From positions 1-64,000 of the forward strand of contig NZ_DGLI01000023.1 in assembly GCF_002387895.1 (NCBI RefSeq): a DNA stretch of 64,000 bases, in the 5' to 3' direction. How positions within the stretch are numbered: the first letter of the stretch is position 1; each line of letters begins with the position of its first letter. Source of the DNA: Clostridium sp. UBA4548. GTDB lineage: Bacteria > Bacillota > Clostridia > Clostridiales > Clostridiaceae. The notes beneath the pieces are model-generated. The model was given only the letters and a program-made list of their open reading frames with translations. It ran no database searches and was not told the DNA's origin. Made by a program: the position numbers and the translations under genes. This document shows, one piece after another, positions 33,943-43,705 of this stretch.

Positions 33943-35037
33943 ATGACAAATAGAGAAGAGGAAGTTTTATATCTAATTAAAAACAATCCATTGATTTCAC
34001 AAAATGAACTTGCTAAATTATTAGGAATAACTAGGTCATCTGTTGGTGTTCATATAACTAATTTAATTAAAAAAGGATATATTAATGGAAGAGGTTATAT
34101 AATTAATGAGGAAAATTTTGTTTCTATTATTGGTGGCGCCAATATGGATATCTTAGGATTCTCCAATGATAATTTAAGAACTAATGATTCTAATCCTGGA
34201 AAAATCAAAGTTTCCCTTGGAGGAGTTGGAAGAAATATAGGAGAAAATCTAGTTAGATTAGGTGTTAATACAAAGCTAATAACAGTTTTAGGTGATGATT
34301 TATATGGAAATAAAATTGTTGATGAGAGTAGGATATTAGGACTTAACCTAGATAATAGTTTACAGTTAGAAGGTTATGCTACTTCTGTGTATATGTCTAT
34401 TTTAGACAATAATGGTGATATGCAGGTAGCTATTTCTCAAATGGATATATTTGAGAATATGTCTATTGAATTTATTAAGCAGAAAAAAAATGTGATTGAA
34501 AGTTCAAAAATATGTGTAATAGATACTAATATTCCTAAGGATGTACTTGAGTATGTTGTTACAAATTTTAAGAACACTAAATTTTTCTTGGATACTGTTT
34601 CTGCAACAAAAAGTATTAAAGCTAAAGATGTTATCGGGAAATTTCATACTATAAAACCAAATAAGCTAGAAGCAGAGATACTCTCAGGAATTTCTATAAA
34701 AAATGAAAAGGATGTTGAAAAAGCATCACAATATTTCTTAAATGAAGGGGTTAAGAATGTATTTATTAGCCTTGGTGAGAAAGGTATCTATTATTCCAAT
34801 GGTGTTACTAAAGGATATTTGAGAAGTCCTAAAGTTAAAGTTATCAATGCAAATGGAGCAGGGGACTCTTTCTTAGCAGGTGTCATATATAGCACCTTAA
34901 GAAATGATTCAATTTATGAGGCTGCGAAATTTGGAGTTGGATGTTCACTATTAACAATATGTCATGAAAACACTATAAATCCCAATATATGTATTGAAAG
35001 TGTAAATAAAAAATTAAAGGAGACTGGATTATGTTAA
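33943..35037 (+). CDS. psuK: Pseudouridine kinase (PfkB family) with N-terminal HTH domain
   Basis: 364 aa; ATG at 33943 after AAGGAG (the in-frame GTG at 33925 precedes that RBS). Residues ~1-55 form a winged HTH (QNELAKLLGITRSSVGVHITNLIKKGYI). The rest is a ribokinase/PfkB kinase with SIIGGANMDILG, KVSLGGVGRNIGENL, and the catalytic NANGAGDSFLAGV. It overlaps the pseudouridine-5'-phosphate glycosidase gene by 7 nt, which fixes its likely substrate as pseudouridine. The HTH suggests it may also regulate, perhaps sensing substrate. Confidence 0.9.
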   Translation: MTNREEEVLYLIKNNPLISQNELAKLLGITRSSVGVHITNLIKKGYINGRGYIINEENFVSIIGGANMDILGFSNDNLRTNDSNPGKIKVSLGGVGRNIGENLVRLGVNTKLITVLGDDLYGNKIVDESRILGLNLDNSLQLEGYATSVYMSILDNNGDMQVAISQMDIFENMSIEFIKQKKNVIESSKICVIDTNIPKDVLEYVVTNFKNTKFFLDTVSATKSIKAKDVIGKFHTIKPNKLEAEILSGISIKNEKDVEKASQYFLNEGVKNVFISLGEKGIYYSNGVTKGYLRSPKVKVINANGAGDSFLAGVIYSTLRNDSIYEAAKFGVGCSLLTICHENTINPNICIESVNKKLKETGLC

Positions 35038-35948
35038 AAAATTATTTAGATATTAATGTGGAAGTTGAAAAAGCTATAATGGAAGGAAAGCCTGTAGTGG
35101 CTCTAGAGTCTACAATTATTTCTCATGGTATGCCATATCCAAGGAACGTAGAGACAGCTCTTAAAGTGGAAAGTATCATAAGAGAAAATGGAGCAATACC
35201 TGCAACGATAGCTATAATAAATGGAAGATTAAAAGTAGGCTTATCAGAAGAGGAAATAGAATTTTTAGGCAAAGAGAAGAATGTTATAAAAACTAGTAGA
35301 AGAGATATTCCTTTTATAGTTGCTAATAAATTAAATGGTGCTACAACCGTTGCTTCAACAATGATAATTGCAGCATTAGCCGGAATCAAAGTTTTTGCCA
35401 CAGGCGGTATTGGTGGAGTTCATAGAGGTGCTACAGAAACCTTTGACATCTCTGCAGATTTAGAAGAGTTATCTATGACAAATGTAGCAGTTGTATGTGC
35501 AGGAGCAAAATCTATATTAGATATTGGATTAACTTTAGAATATTTAGAAACAAAAGGTGTGCCAGTGGTAGGTTTTAATACTGATGAATTGCCAGCTTTT
35601 TATACAAGAAAGTCAGGCTTCAAGGTTGATTATAGAGTGGATACTGAAGCTAATCTTGCAAAAGCACTTAAAGCTAAGTGGGATTTAGGTTTAAATGGTG
35701 GCGTGGTAGTTGCCAATCCAATACCCGAAAAGTATGCAATGGATTTTGATGTAATAACTAATGCAATAACTAATGCAGTAAAGGAAGCAGAGGAAAAAGG
35801 TATTAAAGGTAAAGAAAGTACTCCTTTCCTTTTAGCAAAAGTTAAAGAGATAACTAAAGGTGAAAGTTTAGAGTCTAATATTCAATTAGTTTATAATAAT
35901 GCGGTGGTTGGAGCTAGGCTTGCTGTAGAATTAAGTAAATTAAGCTAA
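35031..35948 (+). CDS. psuG: Pseudouridine-5'-phosphate glycosidase
   Basis: 305 aa, RBS AAGGAG; overlaps psuK by 7 nt. PsuG family signatures: VALESTIISHGMPYPRN (residues ~24-40, containing the conserved Glu), TSRRDIPF, GATTVASTM, FATGGIGGVHRGA (catalytic Lys/His region) and DELPAFYTRKSG. It splits pseudouridine-5'-phosphate to uracil and ribose-5-phosphate, a route for recycling modified RNA nucleosides. It is closed by a perfect 18-bp terminator shared with the opposing gene. Confidence 0.95.
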   Translation: MLKNYLDINVEVEKAIMEGKPVVALESTIISHGMPYPRNVETALKVESIIRENGAIPATIAIINGRLKVGLSEEEIEFLGKEKNVIKTSRRDIPFIVANKLNGATTVASTMIIAALAGIKVFATGGIGGVHRGATETFDISADLEELSMTNVAVVCAGAKSILDIGLTLEYLETKGVPVVGFNTDELPAFYTRKSGFKVDYRVDTEANLAKALKAKWDLGLNGGVVVANPIPEKYAMDFDVITNAITNAVKEAEEKGIKGKESTPFLLAKVKEITKGESLESNIQLVYNNAVVGARLAVELSKLS

Positions 35949-35980
35949 AGATCTAATTAATGCTAATGTATTAGGGTAAA

Positions 35981-36024
35981 GGCAATAAAATAAGAGGCAG
36001 ACTTAAGCCTCTTATTTTATTGCC
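35981..36024. terminator. Bidirectional terminator
   Basis: Perfect 18-bp stem (35981-35998 with 36007-36024). It terminates psuG and the convergent membrane-protein gene, whose last codons overlap the right arm. Confidence 0.9.
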
Positions 36025-36517
36025 TATTTATAAAGCCATTGAGTATTAATATGAATCCTATAATTATCAATAATATTGGAAGCAAAGCTTTAAAGCTAAT
36101 TATGGGGAAATACCTTTCATATATAGGGAATAAAAAGATAAATATAGAAATCAGTATTAGGAGCAGTACAATAGATAAAATATAATCGTTTTTACTTCCA
36201 AAAATATAGTAGTTTAAAAGTCCTAGGCTCAGGGATAGAAAAAATATAGATATATGGGAAGAAAAGTAATAGAACTCTTTATATATATTGATTGTGTACA
36301 TGAATCCATACACAATAAGAATTCCAGAAAGGAAGAAAAATAGTTTATAAGCATGGCTATTCAATGCTACAAACTCAATTAATATTCCAGAGAGCAGTAT
36401 GAATATTGGCCAATATTTAAGTGTTTTAAAGTATACATTGGCATCATATTGATATAGAAAGTATAGGGCACCTATTATTAAACAAGTAAGTCCTATATAT
36501 ATTTGTTTGCTTTTCAT
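36017..36517 (-). CDS. Small polytopic membrane protein (LiaF/LiaI-like topology)
   Basis: 166 aa, RBS AGGAGAAGG. Five to six hydrophobic helices cover nearly the whole chain: residues ~6-22, 30-50, 56-74, 83-106, 112-130 and 142-162. Lys-Tyr-Trp-Pro (~34-37) and the C-terminal LLPILLIIIGFILIL segments recall LiaF/LiaI-type membrane domains of cell-envelope stress systems, but no soluble domain is present. Monocistronic; function unknown. Confidence 0.7.
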   Translation of the reverse strand: MKSKQIYIGLTCLIIGALYFLYQYDANVYFKTLKYWPIFILLSGILIEFVALNSHAYKLFFFLSGILIVYGFMYTINIYKEFYYFSSHISIFFLSLSLGLLNYYIFGSKNDYILSIVLLLILISIFIFLFPIYERYFPIISFKALLPILLIIIGFILILNGFINRQ

Positions 36518-36713
36518 AAATTCCTTCTCCTAATAAGTACTTTATATTTAATTATATTTATAGAATTAACATATATAACTAAGGGAATGCAAATGAGTTT
36601 ATTCTATAATTTGATATTTAAGATCATTTAATATCAATGTAGAACAATTTATTATCCTATGCTATAATGTACAGGAATTATAGGACTAGATTGCTAATAT
36701 GGGGGATTATTAC

Positions 36714-38075
36714 ATGGATAAAAATTTGCTAGATAAAAAGACTTTTATTAAAACCTTACTTTCTTTAGCACTTCCAATCACTATTCAAAATTTAATTTCG
36801 TCATCTTTAAACATGGTGGATACAGTGATGATAGGTAGTTTAGGAGAAGTTGAAATTGCAGCGGTGGGGCTCGCTAATCAATTTTTCTTCTTATACTCCT
36901 TAATTACTTTTGGAATAAATAGTGGTTGTGCAATTTTCATTTCTCAATTTTTCGGGAAAAAGGATTATAAAAATATTAGAAGAGTGCTAGGTCTGTGCAT
37001 CTTAGTAGGAGGAGCTACAGGATTATTATTTACAGTAGCTGCACTGGTATTTCCACAAGCTATAATGAAGTTTTTTAGTACGGACTCCAGGGTTATTTCT
37101 ATTGGAGGAAGCTATCTTTCTATAATTGCTTTTAGCTATATACTAACTAGTATAAGTTTTGCTTTTTCCTTTGCTTGCAGAAGTACTGGAGAGCCTAAAA
37201 TTCCCATGGTTACAAGTGCTACTGCATTAGGCTGTAATACAATTTTAAACTATTTACTAATTTACGGTAAGTTTGGCTTTCCACAATTAGGGGTTGAAGG
37301 GGCTGCGATTGCTACATTAATTTCAAGAACAGTAGAACTTACTTTAATAGTTAGCATAATTTATAAACGAAATGGAATACTCGCAGCTAAACTTAAGGAA
37401 CTAATTGATTTAAATAAGGAGTTTGTTCTCAGTATAGTAAAGACTATCTATCCAGTTATATTAAATGAATTTTTTTGGGCCCTTGGCATGACAATGTATT
37501 CGGTAGCTTATGCAAAAATAAATACAGAAGCTGTTGCATCAGTGCAAATTTCAGGAACAGTTCAAAATATTTTTATGGTAGCAGCTTTTGGATTGGCTAA
37601 TGCTTGTGCAATAATGATTGGTAGAGAAATCGGTGCAAAAAGAGAAGAAAATGCTATGATCCTTGGAAAAAGATTTATTAAGATATCTTTATCAGTAGGA
37701 TTAGTTCTTGGTTTAATGGTGTTCTTTGGTAGTGGTGTTATTTTATCATTTTTTAATGTTAAACCAGAAGTTATTAAAGATACTAGTGTGATTTTGAAAT
37801 TATTTGCAATGATTATACCAGTGAAGATGTTAACGGCTTTATTTATTGTAGGAATTCTGCGAAGCGGAGGAGATACTAAGTTTTCCTTAATCTTAGAAAT
37901 AGGAAGTGTATGGGGAATCGGTGTCCCTTTAGCATTTTTAGGTGCTGTACTTCTAAAACTTCCAGTTTATCTTGTGGTTGGGATGGTTTATATTGAGGAA
38001 GTAGTGAAGTTAATTATAGCATTTCCAAGATTTAAATCTAAAAGATGGATTAGAAATTTAGTTCAAAACTTGTAG
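36714..38075 (+). CDS. MATE family efflux transporter
   Basis: 453 aa; ATG at 36714 after GGGGGA (the ATG at 36699 contains that RBS). Twelve hydrophobic helices in two homologous halves. SLALPITIQNLISSSLNMVDTVMIGSLGE at the N-terminus and FACRSTGEPKIPM / LRSGGDTKFSL in the two halves are MATE signatures. It exports cationic drugs or metabolites in exchange for Na+ or H+. Substrate not predictable. An own terminator follows. Confidence 0.92.
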   Translation: MDKNLLDKKTFIKTLLSLALPITIQNLISSSLNMVDTVMIGSLGEVEIAAVGLANQFFFLYSLITFGINSGCAIFISQFFGKKDYKNIRRVLGLCILVGGATGLLFTVAALVFPQAIMKFFSTDSRVISIGGSYLSIIAFSYILTSISFAFSFACRSTGEPKIPMVTSATALGCNTILNYLLIYGKFGFPQLGVEGAAIATLISRTVELTLIVSIIYKRNGILAAKLKELIDLNKEFVLSIVKTIYPVILNEFFWALGMTMYSVAYAKINTEAVASVQISGTVQNIFMVAAFGLANACAIMIGREIGAKREENAMILGKRFIKISLSVGLVLGLMVFFGSGVILSFFNVKPEVIKDTSVILKLFAMIIPVKMLTALFIVGILRSGGDTKFSLILEIGSVWGIGVPLAFLGAVLLKLPVYLVVGMVYIEEVVKLIIAFPRFKSKRWIRNLVQNL

Positions 38076-38079
38076 CAAT

Positions 38080-38115
38080 AAGTGATTAAATGTTTTTTAG
38101 GCATTTAGTCACTTT
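38080..38115 (+). terminator. Terminator of the MATE gene
   Basis: AAGTGATTAAATG (38080-38092) pairs with CATTTAGTCACTTT (38102-38115) with a small bulge; AAATTTTAT follows. Confidence 0.75.
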
Positions 38116-38249
38116 AAATTTTATATAAGTAAAATTTAAAAGTAAAGCAATATGGAAATAGCTACATATAATATATGATATTGCATACTTAAAGAAAACG
38201 TGGGACAATGTTTACATAACTTATTATATTTTTTTAGGAGGGAGATAAT

Positions 38250-39263
38250 TTGGATAAACGCAGCAAAAGAAAAAAGCTGACTAAAAAAATGAAAAAGAAA
38301 TTGCGATTATTTTACATGAAAGTCATAGCATGTAGTTTAACTCTTTTGGCATTAGGAGTAATTATTGATAGGATTAATAATAATTCAACTGAGGGTTCTA
38401 CATCTAAACCCACAGTAAATGTTAATGTGAGTATCAATTCTAAGGAGCTTTTAAAACATGAAGATATTTTTCCTCATGTAGCAAAAATTAATAAATTCTT
38501 AAGTATAAACAAAATAACTGATGAGAATATTGAAGAAATGATAGCAAAAATTAATGATTATCTTGGAGATGATATTAATAAGGTATCAATAAGCTATTAT
38601 GATATAAATACAGGAAAAAACTTTAATATAAACGAGACAGTAGAATTAAAAGCTGCAAGCACGGTGAAAGTTCCTGTATCTATGATGTTATACGATGCTA
38701 TTAATAATGGGGAAATAACGGAGCAAAGTACCATGTTATACAAAAAGGGAGACTATGAAGCTAGTTTTGGTGGCATTGGATATGAAGATTTAAGTAAACC
38801 CAAAACCTTTGAACATATTAATGAGTGTATGATAATTTACTCTGACAATGTTGCTGTAAATATGCTTTTAAGATATTTTGGAAATAATAGAAGATATGAT
38901 TACATAGAAGCAATAGTAGGCCATGAAGTTAACAGAAAAGGGAATTTTTCTACTGCAGAAGATACAATGAAAATATTAAAACACTTATATTTTAATCCAA
39001 ACAATAATCCTCATTATGAAAAAATAGTAGAACTTATGAAAAAAACCTCCTTTCATGATAGGTTAGACAAGTTAATACCACAAGAAAATGTTGCTCATAA
39101 AATTGGGGATTATCAAGATAATACAGGAAATTACGTTCATGATGTGGGAATAATATATGGAAAAAAACCTTATATTTTAGTTGTTATGACAAAGAATTTA
39201 GGTAACACTTATGATACAATAGCGCAAATATCAAAAATAGTTTATGATGAACAAGTAGAATAA
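38250..39263 (+). CDS. Membrane-anchored class A beta-lactamase-fold serine hydrolase
   Basis: 337 aa, TTG start after AGGAGGGAGATAA. A very basic N-terminus (KRSKRKKLTKKMKKK) and one transmembrane helix (~24-41) put the domain outside. The serine-hydrolase motifs are S-T-V-K (ASTVKVPVS), S-D-N (YSDNVAVN) and K-I-G in place of K-T-G (AHKIGDYQ). I do not see the ExxxN deacylation motif of true class A enzymes in the usual place, so peptidoglycan or D-Ala peptide hydrolysis is as likely as drug resistance. Monocistronic with a strong terminator. Confidence 0.82.
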   Translation: MDKRSKRKKLTKKMKKKLRLFYMKVIACSLTLLALGVIIDRINNNSTEGSTSKPTVNVNVSINSKELLKHEDIFPHVAKINKFLSINKITDENIEEMIAKINDYLGDDINKVSISYYDINTGKNFNINETVELKAASTVKVPVSMMLYDAINNGEITEQSTMLYKKGDYEASFGGIGYEDLSKPKTFEHINECMIIYSDNVAVNMLLRYFGNNRRYDYIEAIVGHEVNRKGNFSTAEDTMKILKHLYFNPNNNPHYEKIVELMKKTSFHDRLDKLIPQENVAHKIGDYQDNTGNYVHDVGIIYGKKPYILVVMTKNLGNTYDTIAQISKIVYDEQVE

Positions 39264-39268
39264 ATTGT

Positions 39269-39303
39269 AAAAAGGAGAGCTTATAAAACAAGCTCTCCTT
39301 TTT
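39269..39303. terminator. Bidirectional terminator
   Basis: AAAAAGGAGAGCTT (39269-39282) pairs with AAGCTCTCCTTTTT (39290-39303), with A/T tracts on both sides. Confidence 0.92.
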
Positions 39304-39395
39304 AGTGAATTACAATCAAATTTAATTTTATTCAGTGAATATAAAATTGAAGTTTACTTTCACTCACCAGGGCAGAAGTCTTTTATATACTGTTT

Positions 39396-41153
39396 TTAAA
39401 CGGCAATGTCTATGTCAACTAGACTCATCAAATCATTGTGATGAAGCGTTTCTTTTTCCAAAAGTTCTGTAGCAATAATTTCTAAGGTATTCATATTTTC
39501 TATTAGTGTTACTTTTACCATATTGTATAATTCATCAACTGTAACTTTGCATTCTTCAATTACACTACTAATATCGCTATTATTAATGAAGTTATTCATT
39601 TCTGACAATCTTAAAAGTCCTAGAGATTTACCCATACCATATTCTGTAACCATATTATTCACCATATTTGTTGTGTGTTTCAAATCACTAAAAGCTCCAG
39701 TAGTAATTTTATCTTTACCAAATACTATTTCTTCAGCTGCACGGCCACCCAATAATACCATTATTCTTCTTCTAAGATAATCTAGATTTTGGTATGAACT
39801 ATCCTTAGGTAAACTTAAAGTATATCCTCCTGCTCCTTTTGAAGTAGGAATAATAGTAACCTTCGAAACCTTTTCCTCAGGTAATTTTAATAAAGATATT
39901 AATGCATGTCCTGCTTCGTGATAAGCAGTTATTCTTCTATCTACTTCGCTCATTGAACTTCTCTCAATTTTTTCATAACCTGCTAATACAATTGAGTAAG
40001 CCTTGTCAAAATATTCATCTGTTATATATTGAGAGTTATCTTTACAAGCAAGTATTGCAGCTTCATTTGTTAAACTCTCCAATTTAGCACCAGAGAAATA
40101 AGCTGTCTTAAGTGCTAAATCTTTTAGATCTACATTTTTAATTGGTTTATTTTTCAAGTGAAGATTTAAAATCCTTTCTCTTGCAGCTATATCTGGCAAT
40201 GCTACTTCTATATGCCTATCAAATCGACCAGGTCTTAATAATGCAGAATCTAGCATGTCCAACCTATTAGTAGCAGCCATAACAACTATTCCAGAGCTTT
40301 CACTAAACCCAGACATTTCAGTTAATAGAGCATTCAAGGTTTGATCTCTTTCATCATTACCGCCATTTTTACCACTATCCCTTTGTTTTCCAATAGCATC
40401 AATTTCATCTATAAATATTACAGCTTTACCATGAGTCTTAGCTTTCTTAAATAGGTTTCTAATTCTGCTAGCTCCAACACCTACATAAACCTGAATGAAA
40501 TCGGAGCCAGATACAGCATAAAAAGGAACACCAGCTTCCCCTGCAACGGCTTTTGCAAGAAGGGTTTTTCCAGTTCCAGGATCTCCATAGAGAATAACCC
40601 CCTTAGGCATCCTAGCACCGTATGAGGCATACTTTTCTGGATTTTTTAGAAAATCAACGATATCTTTAAGACTTTCTTTTGCCTCTTCGTTGCCAGCAAC
40701 AGAGTGAAAATTAAACTTTTCTTTAGCAATATTTTGACCATCCAAAGCTTCAATTGAAGTAATTTTACTTCCACTGATAGATGAATTTCTAATTGCTAGA
40801 ATAATTAAAGATAATAAAGATAACCCTAAAATTGTAACTGGGATTCTTTGAGCTATAGGCATAGCAGCAGATGCTCTCACTTCTATACCTTTGCTTAATA
40901 AATCTTCTTTTAAAGTTATACTGTTAGGATTATCGGTAACATAATTAGTTCCATCCTTTAAAAGTACATTTATTTTTGAAGATGCATTAATTTCAACAGT
41001 AGAAACTACAGAACTTGAAGTATCCTTTAGAAATTCAGGATAAGACTTGTAGTTCATGGTATTCGTTTTGTGAGTAGTAGCTAATAATGCCACTAGAGAA
41101 AGTAGTGCAGTAAATATCGGTATAAGAATGTATTTATTTTTAATTTTATTCAT
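39396..41153 (-). CDS. ftsH: ATP-dependent zinc metalloprotease FtsH
   Basis: 585 aa, RBS GAGGGGG. Two transmembrane helices (~9-26 and ~105-122) flank a short extracytosolic domain. AAA+ domain: Walker A GDPGTGKT, Walker B VIFIDEIDAIGK, and the SRH with LLRPGRFDRHIEV. Protease: H-E-A-G-H (AYHEAGHAL) and the third zinc ligand Asp in SDLKHTT. It is shorter than the usual ~600-650 aa because it lacks the charged C-terminal tail. It does not sit beside hpt/tilS, so it may be an accessory (second) FtsH. Confidence 0.93.
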   Translation of the reverse strand: MNKIKNKYILIPIFTALLSLVALLATTHKTNTMNYKSYPEFLKDTSSSVVSTVEINASSKINVLLKDGTNYVTDNPNSITLKEDLLSKGIEVRASAAMPIAQRIPVTILGLSLLSLIILAIRNSSISGSKITSIEALDGQNIAKEKFNFHSVAGNEEAKESLKDIVDFLKNPEKYASYGARMPKGVILYGDPGTGKTLLAKAVAGEAGVPFYAVSGSDFIQVYVGVGASRIRNLFKKAKTHGKAVIFIDEIDAIGKQRDSGKNGGNDERDQTLNALLTEMSGFSESSGIVVMAATNRLDMLDSALLRPGRFDRHIEVALPDIAARERILNLHLKNKPIKNVDLKDLALKTAYFSGAKLESLTNEAAILACKDNSQYITDEYFDKAYSIVLAGYEKIERSSMSEVDRRITAYHEAGHALISLLKLPEEKVSKVTIIPTSKGAGGYTLSLPKDSSYQNLDYLRRRIMVLLGGRAAEEIVFGKDKITTGAFSDLKHTTNMVNNMVTEYGMGKSLGLLRLSEMNNFINNSDISSVIEECKVTVDELYNMVKVTLIENMNTLEIIATELLEKETLHHNDLMSLVDIDIAV

Positions 41154-41331
41154 GAATACAAATCCCCCTCATAATATATATTTTAAATTAAGCAGTTACT
41201 TAAATTATAAGCAAGTATTAAGTATATTTATTATTATATAGAAATTTTAAATAAAGTCTAATTTATTTCATATAATTTGGATATGTAAGTTATGGCATTA
41301 ATGACAAAGAAATAAAAAATACTTAACAACG

Positions 41332-41364
41332 AAAAAAACCCCTATTTATATATAGTAGGGGTTT
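41332..41364 (-). terminator. Rho-independent terminator of the amidohydrolase gene
   Basis: AAACCCCTA (41336-41344) pairs with TAGGGGTTT (41356-41364); the minus strand continues into T's. Confidence 0.88.
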
Positions 41365-41412
41365 GGCTTTTCTATTATTATTTAGTTGTTACTAAGAAGT
41401 TTTTAATAGATT

Positions 41413-42576
41413 TTAAAGTTCGTTTTTTATTACCTGGCCATTGATCATTACAAATTTCACCTTGTTTCTTAAATCAAAGGGATGCCCATTATAAATAACT
41501 ATATCTGCATCTTTTCCGGGTTCAATTGAACCAACTTTATTATCGATACTTAGAGCTTTAGCGGCGTTAATTGTAATTGATCTTAATGCTTCCTCTTCAT
41601 CCATACCTTCTCTAGCTGCAAGAGCGGCACATATTGGTAGATACTGTAGAGGAATTACTGGGTGATCAGTCATAATTGCTACCTTCAAGCCTGCTTTATT
41701 TAAAAGCGATGGAGTTTCAAAGGTCAAATTTTGAAGCTCGATTTTACTCCTATCAGATAAAGTAGGTCCTACTATTATTGCTTTCAGATTTTCTTCCTTT
41801 AAGTAATCAGCAATTAAATGTCCTTCAGTGCAATGCTCAAGAGAAATATCAACATTAAATTCCTTAGAGATTCTTACTGCTGTTAAAATATCGTCTGCTC
41901 TGTGGGCATGAGCTTTAAGTGGGATTTCTCTTCTAATTACTTTAGCTAAAGCTTCTAACTTCATATCATATTCAGGTGCTTTTTCCTTGTTTTCTAAAGC
42001 TTTTTCTTGTTTTTCTATATAGTTTTTAGCTTTAATTAAATGTTCTCTAAGAATTGCTGCTGTTGCCATTCTTGTAGAAGGAGATTTTTTTTGAGAGTTG
42101 TATACTCTTTTAGGATTTTCTCCAAAAGCTACCTTCATTGCGGTACATGGATCAATAATCATATCATCAATTCTTCTGCCATGAGTCTTCATAGTAACGA
42201 AGGTTCCACCAATAACATTAGCACTTCCAGGACCGGTAGCAACTGTTGTAATACCAGCTTCTAAAGCTTCCTTAAAGCACTTATCTATAGGGTTTATAGC
42301 ATCAATTGCTCTTAGATGTGGTGTTACTGGATCCACAGCTTCATTTCCATCAGAGCCTTCAAAGCCCATAGCATTTTCCCACATACCTACGTGACAATGA
42401 GCATCAATCATTCCAGGCATTAAAAATCCACCGTGAGCATCAATTACCTGAGCAGTTTCAGGAACCTCAAAATTACTTCCAACAGAAATAATTTTCCCGT
42501 CGTCAATAAGAACCATTCCATTTTGGAAATTTTCATTAGCCATAGTATGAATAGTAGCATTTTTAATTATTAACAT
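41413..42576 (-). CDS. Metal-dependent amidohydrolase (imidazolonepropionase/dihydroorotase-like)
   Basis: 387 aa, RBS AGGGGGGA. Composite beta-sandwich plus TIM barrel. Metal ligands: HxH in DAHCHVG, further His at KAHAHRADD and EHCTEGH, and the barrel Asp in MTDHPV. GMIDAHCHVG and PGKDADIVIYNGHPF are class signatures. Substrate unknown; the family includes isoaspartyl dipeptidases and N-acyl hydrolases. Monocistronic. Confidence 0.88.
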   Translation of the reverse strand: MLIIKNATIHTMANENFQNGMVLIDDGKIISVGSNFEVPETAQVIDAHGGFLMPGMIDAHCHVGMWENAMGFEGSDGNEAVDPVTPHLRAIDAINPIDKCFKEALEAGITTVATGPGSANVIGGTFVTMKTHGRRIDDMIIDPCTAMKVAFGENPKRVYNSQKKSPSTRMATAAILREHLIKAKNYIEKQEKALENKEKAPEYDMKLEALAKVIRREIPLKAHAHRADDILTAVRISKEFNVDISLEHCTEGHLIADYLKEENLKAIIVGPTLSDRSKIELQNLTFETPSLLNKAGLKVAIMTDHPVIPLQYLPICAALAAREGMDEEEALRSITINAAKALSIDNKVGSIEPGKDADIVIYNGHPFDLRNKVKFVMINGQVIKNEL

Positions 42577-42690
42577 ATCCCTAGTCCCCCCTAAATTTAA
42601 TATAGTTATAATATCTAATTACTATAAATATATTAAAAATCCTTTTAAAATATAAAAAAATCTTTATTATCTTTGATAAATTTATCTGTA

Positions 42691-42741
42691 TAAAATATTA
42701 GAACTTAAGTAATATGCTAATACTTAAGCTCTAATATTTTA
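42691..42741 (-). terminator. Terminator of the exonuclease gene
   Basis: AATATTAGAACTTAAGTA (42694-42711) pairs with 42721-42738. The single non-pair becomes a G-U on the minus strand, which supports minus-strand function. Confidence 0.75.
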
Positions 42742-42772
42742 TACTAAAAGGTTCAATAAAAATTAATACACT

Positions 42773-43384
42773 TTACTTTTGTGCCAAGTTTGAAAAATAC
42801 CCCTTAGGAATTAATCCTTTTTTAATGCCCATAGTTACAACTAAATATGTAGCAGTAGTATCAAATCTTGCATCGTGGTAATCACCTATGCCATCAAATA
42901 ACTCATTACACTTGCTTAAAATATCTTCCTTAGAAATTCCTAAGAAAGTAATTACCTCTTCTAATCGAGGATTCTTTATTCCGCCCTTACCATTTGTTAG
43001 TTTGCATTTATCTTTATAATAACTCATGGTACAGAAGTTATGCCTAGTATTTAGTTGAATATCACAAAATTCTAATTCGTGGTTTAAGAATTTTAAATCA
43101 AAATTAACATTATGGCCAATAATAATGTCTGCCTCAAGAAAATCTTGTATAAAGCCTTCTAGTTGATCTTCAAAGTACATTCCATTACTCAGTTCATAAA
43201 GTTTTTCTAAAGAAAATCCATGGATATCTTCAGCGCTAGAACTCATATCTTCTACAGTGAAAAAGAAATTTTTACCAATAGTTGATTGAGGTTTAGTATT
43301 ATTATCAACTAATATATATGATAACTGGCATATATTGCCTGGTCTTATATCTGTAGTTTCTGTATCAAAAAATAAAAGTTTCAC
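42773..43384 (-). CDS. DEDD-type 3'-5' exonuclease (DnaQ-like)
   Basis: 203 aa, GTG start after AAAGGAGG. Exo I: LLFFDTETT (DxE). Exo II: IIGHNVNFDLKFLNHE (Asp). Exo III: DYHDARFDTTAT (HxxxxD). This is a stand-alone proofreading or RNase-T-like exonuclease with no polymerase domain. Cys/Lys-rich insert ~118-135. Monocistronic; acts on DNA or RNA ends. Confidence 0.85.
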   Translation of the reverse strand: MKLLFFDTETTDIRPGNICQLSYILVDNNTKPQSTIGKNFFFTVEDMSSSAEDIHGFSLEKLYELSNGMYFEDQLEGFIQDFLEADIIIGHNVNFDLKFLNHELEFCDIQLNTRHNFCTMSYYKDKCKLTNGKGGIKNPRLEEVITFLGISKEDILSKCNELFDGIGDYHDARFDTTATYLVVTMGIKKGLIPKGYFSNLAQK

Positions 43385-43705
43385 TATAAAACCTCCTTTA
43401 ATTATAAATTTATTAAACCATAAATATGAAAATAAATCTATTGTAATTTTAATAGTAAAAGAAAAACCAGAAATTATAGAAGTAAATTCAGATAGCTAAT
43501 TTCTTAAGATGAGTTTGATATATTCATAAAACAATAAAGGTTATAGATATAAGGATTTGTATACTTTAATGTAAATTACTAGGAATTGTTAAAATATAAA
43601 CGTGTTTATAGGTTATTCATAATTCATATACATTTCAAGAAATATATGATACAATTGATTAATAATTTTTCAGGGTTTGATACATAAGAGTAGGGAGGAA
43701 TTTAA
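43385..43705. other. Divergent intergenic region upstream of glutamine synthetase
   Basis: 321 bp, AT-rich. It must hold the promoters of the divergent exonuclease and glutamine-synthetase genes. No T-box, riboswitch or hairpin of note is seen. Confidence 0.4.

Noticed and set aside
36017..36517. Assignment as a full LiaF/LiaI protein
   Set aside because: Only membrane topology is similar; no LiaF C-terminal domain and no LiaRS genes nearby.
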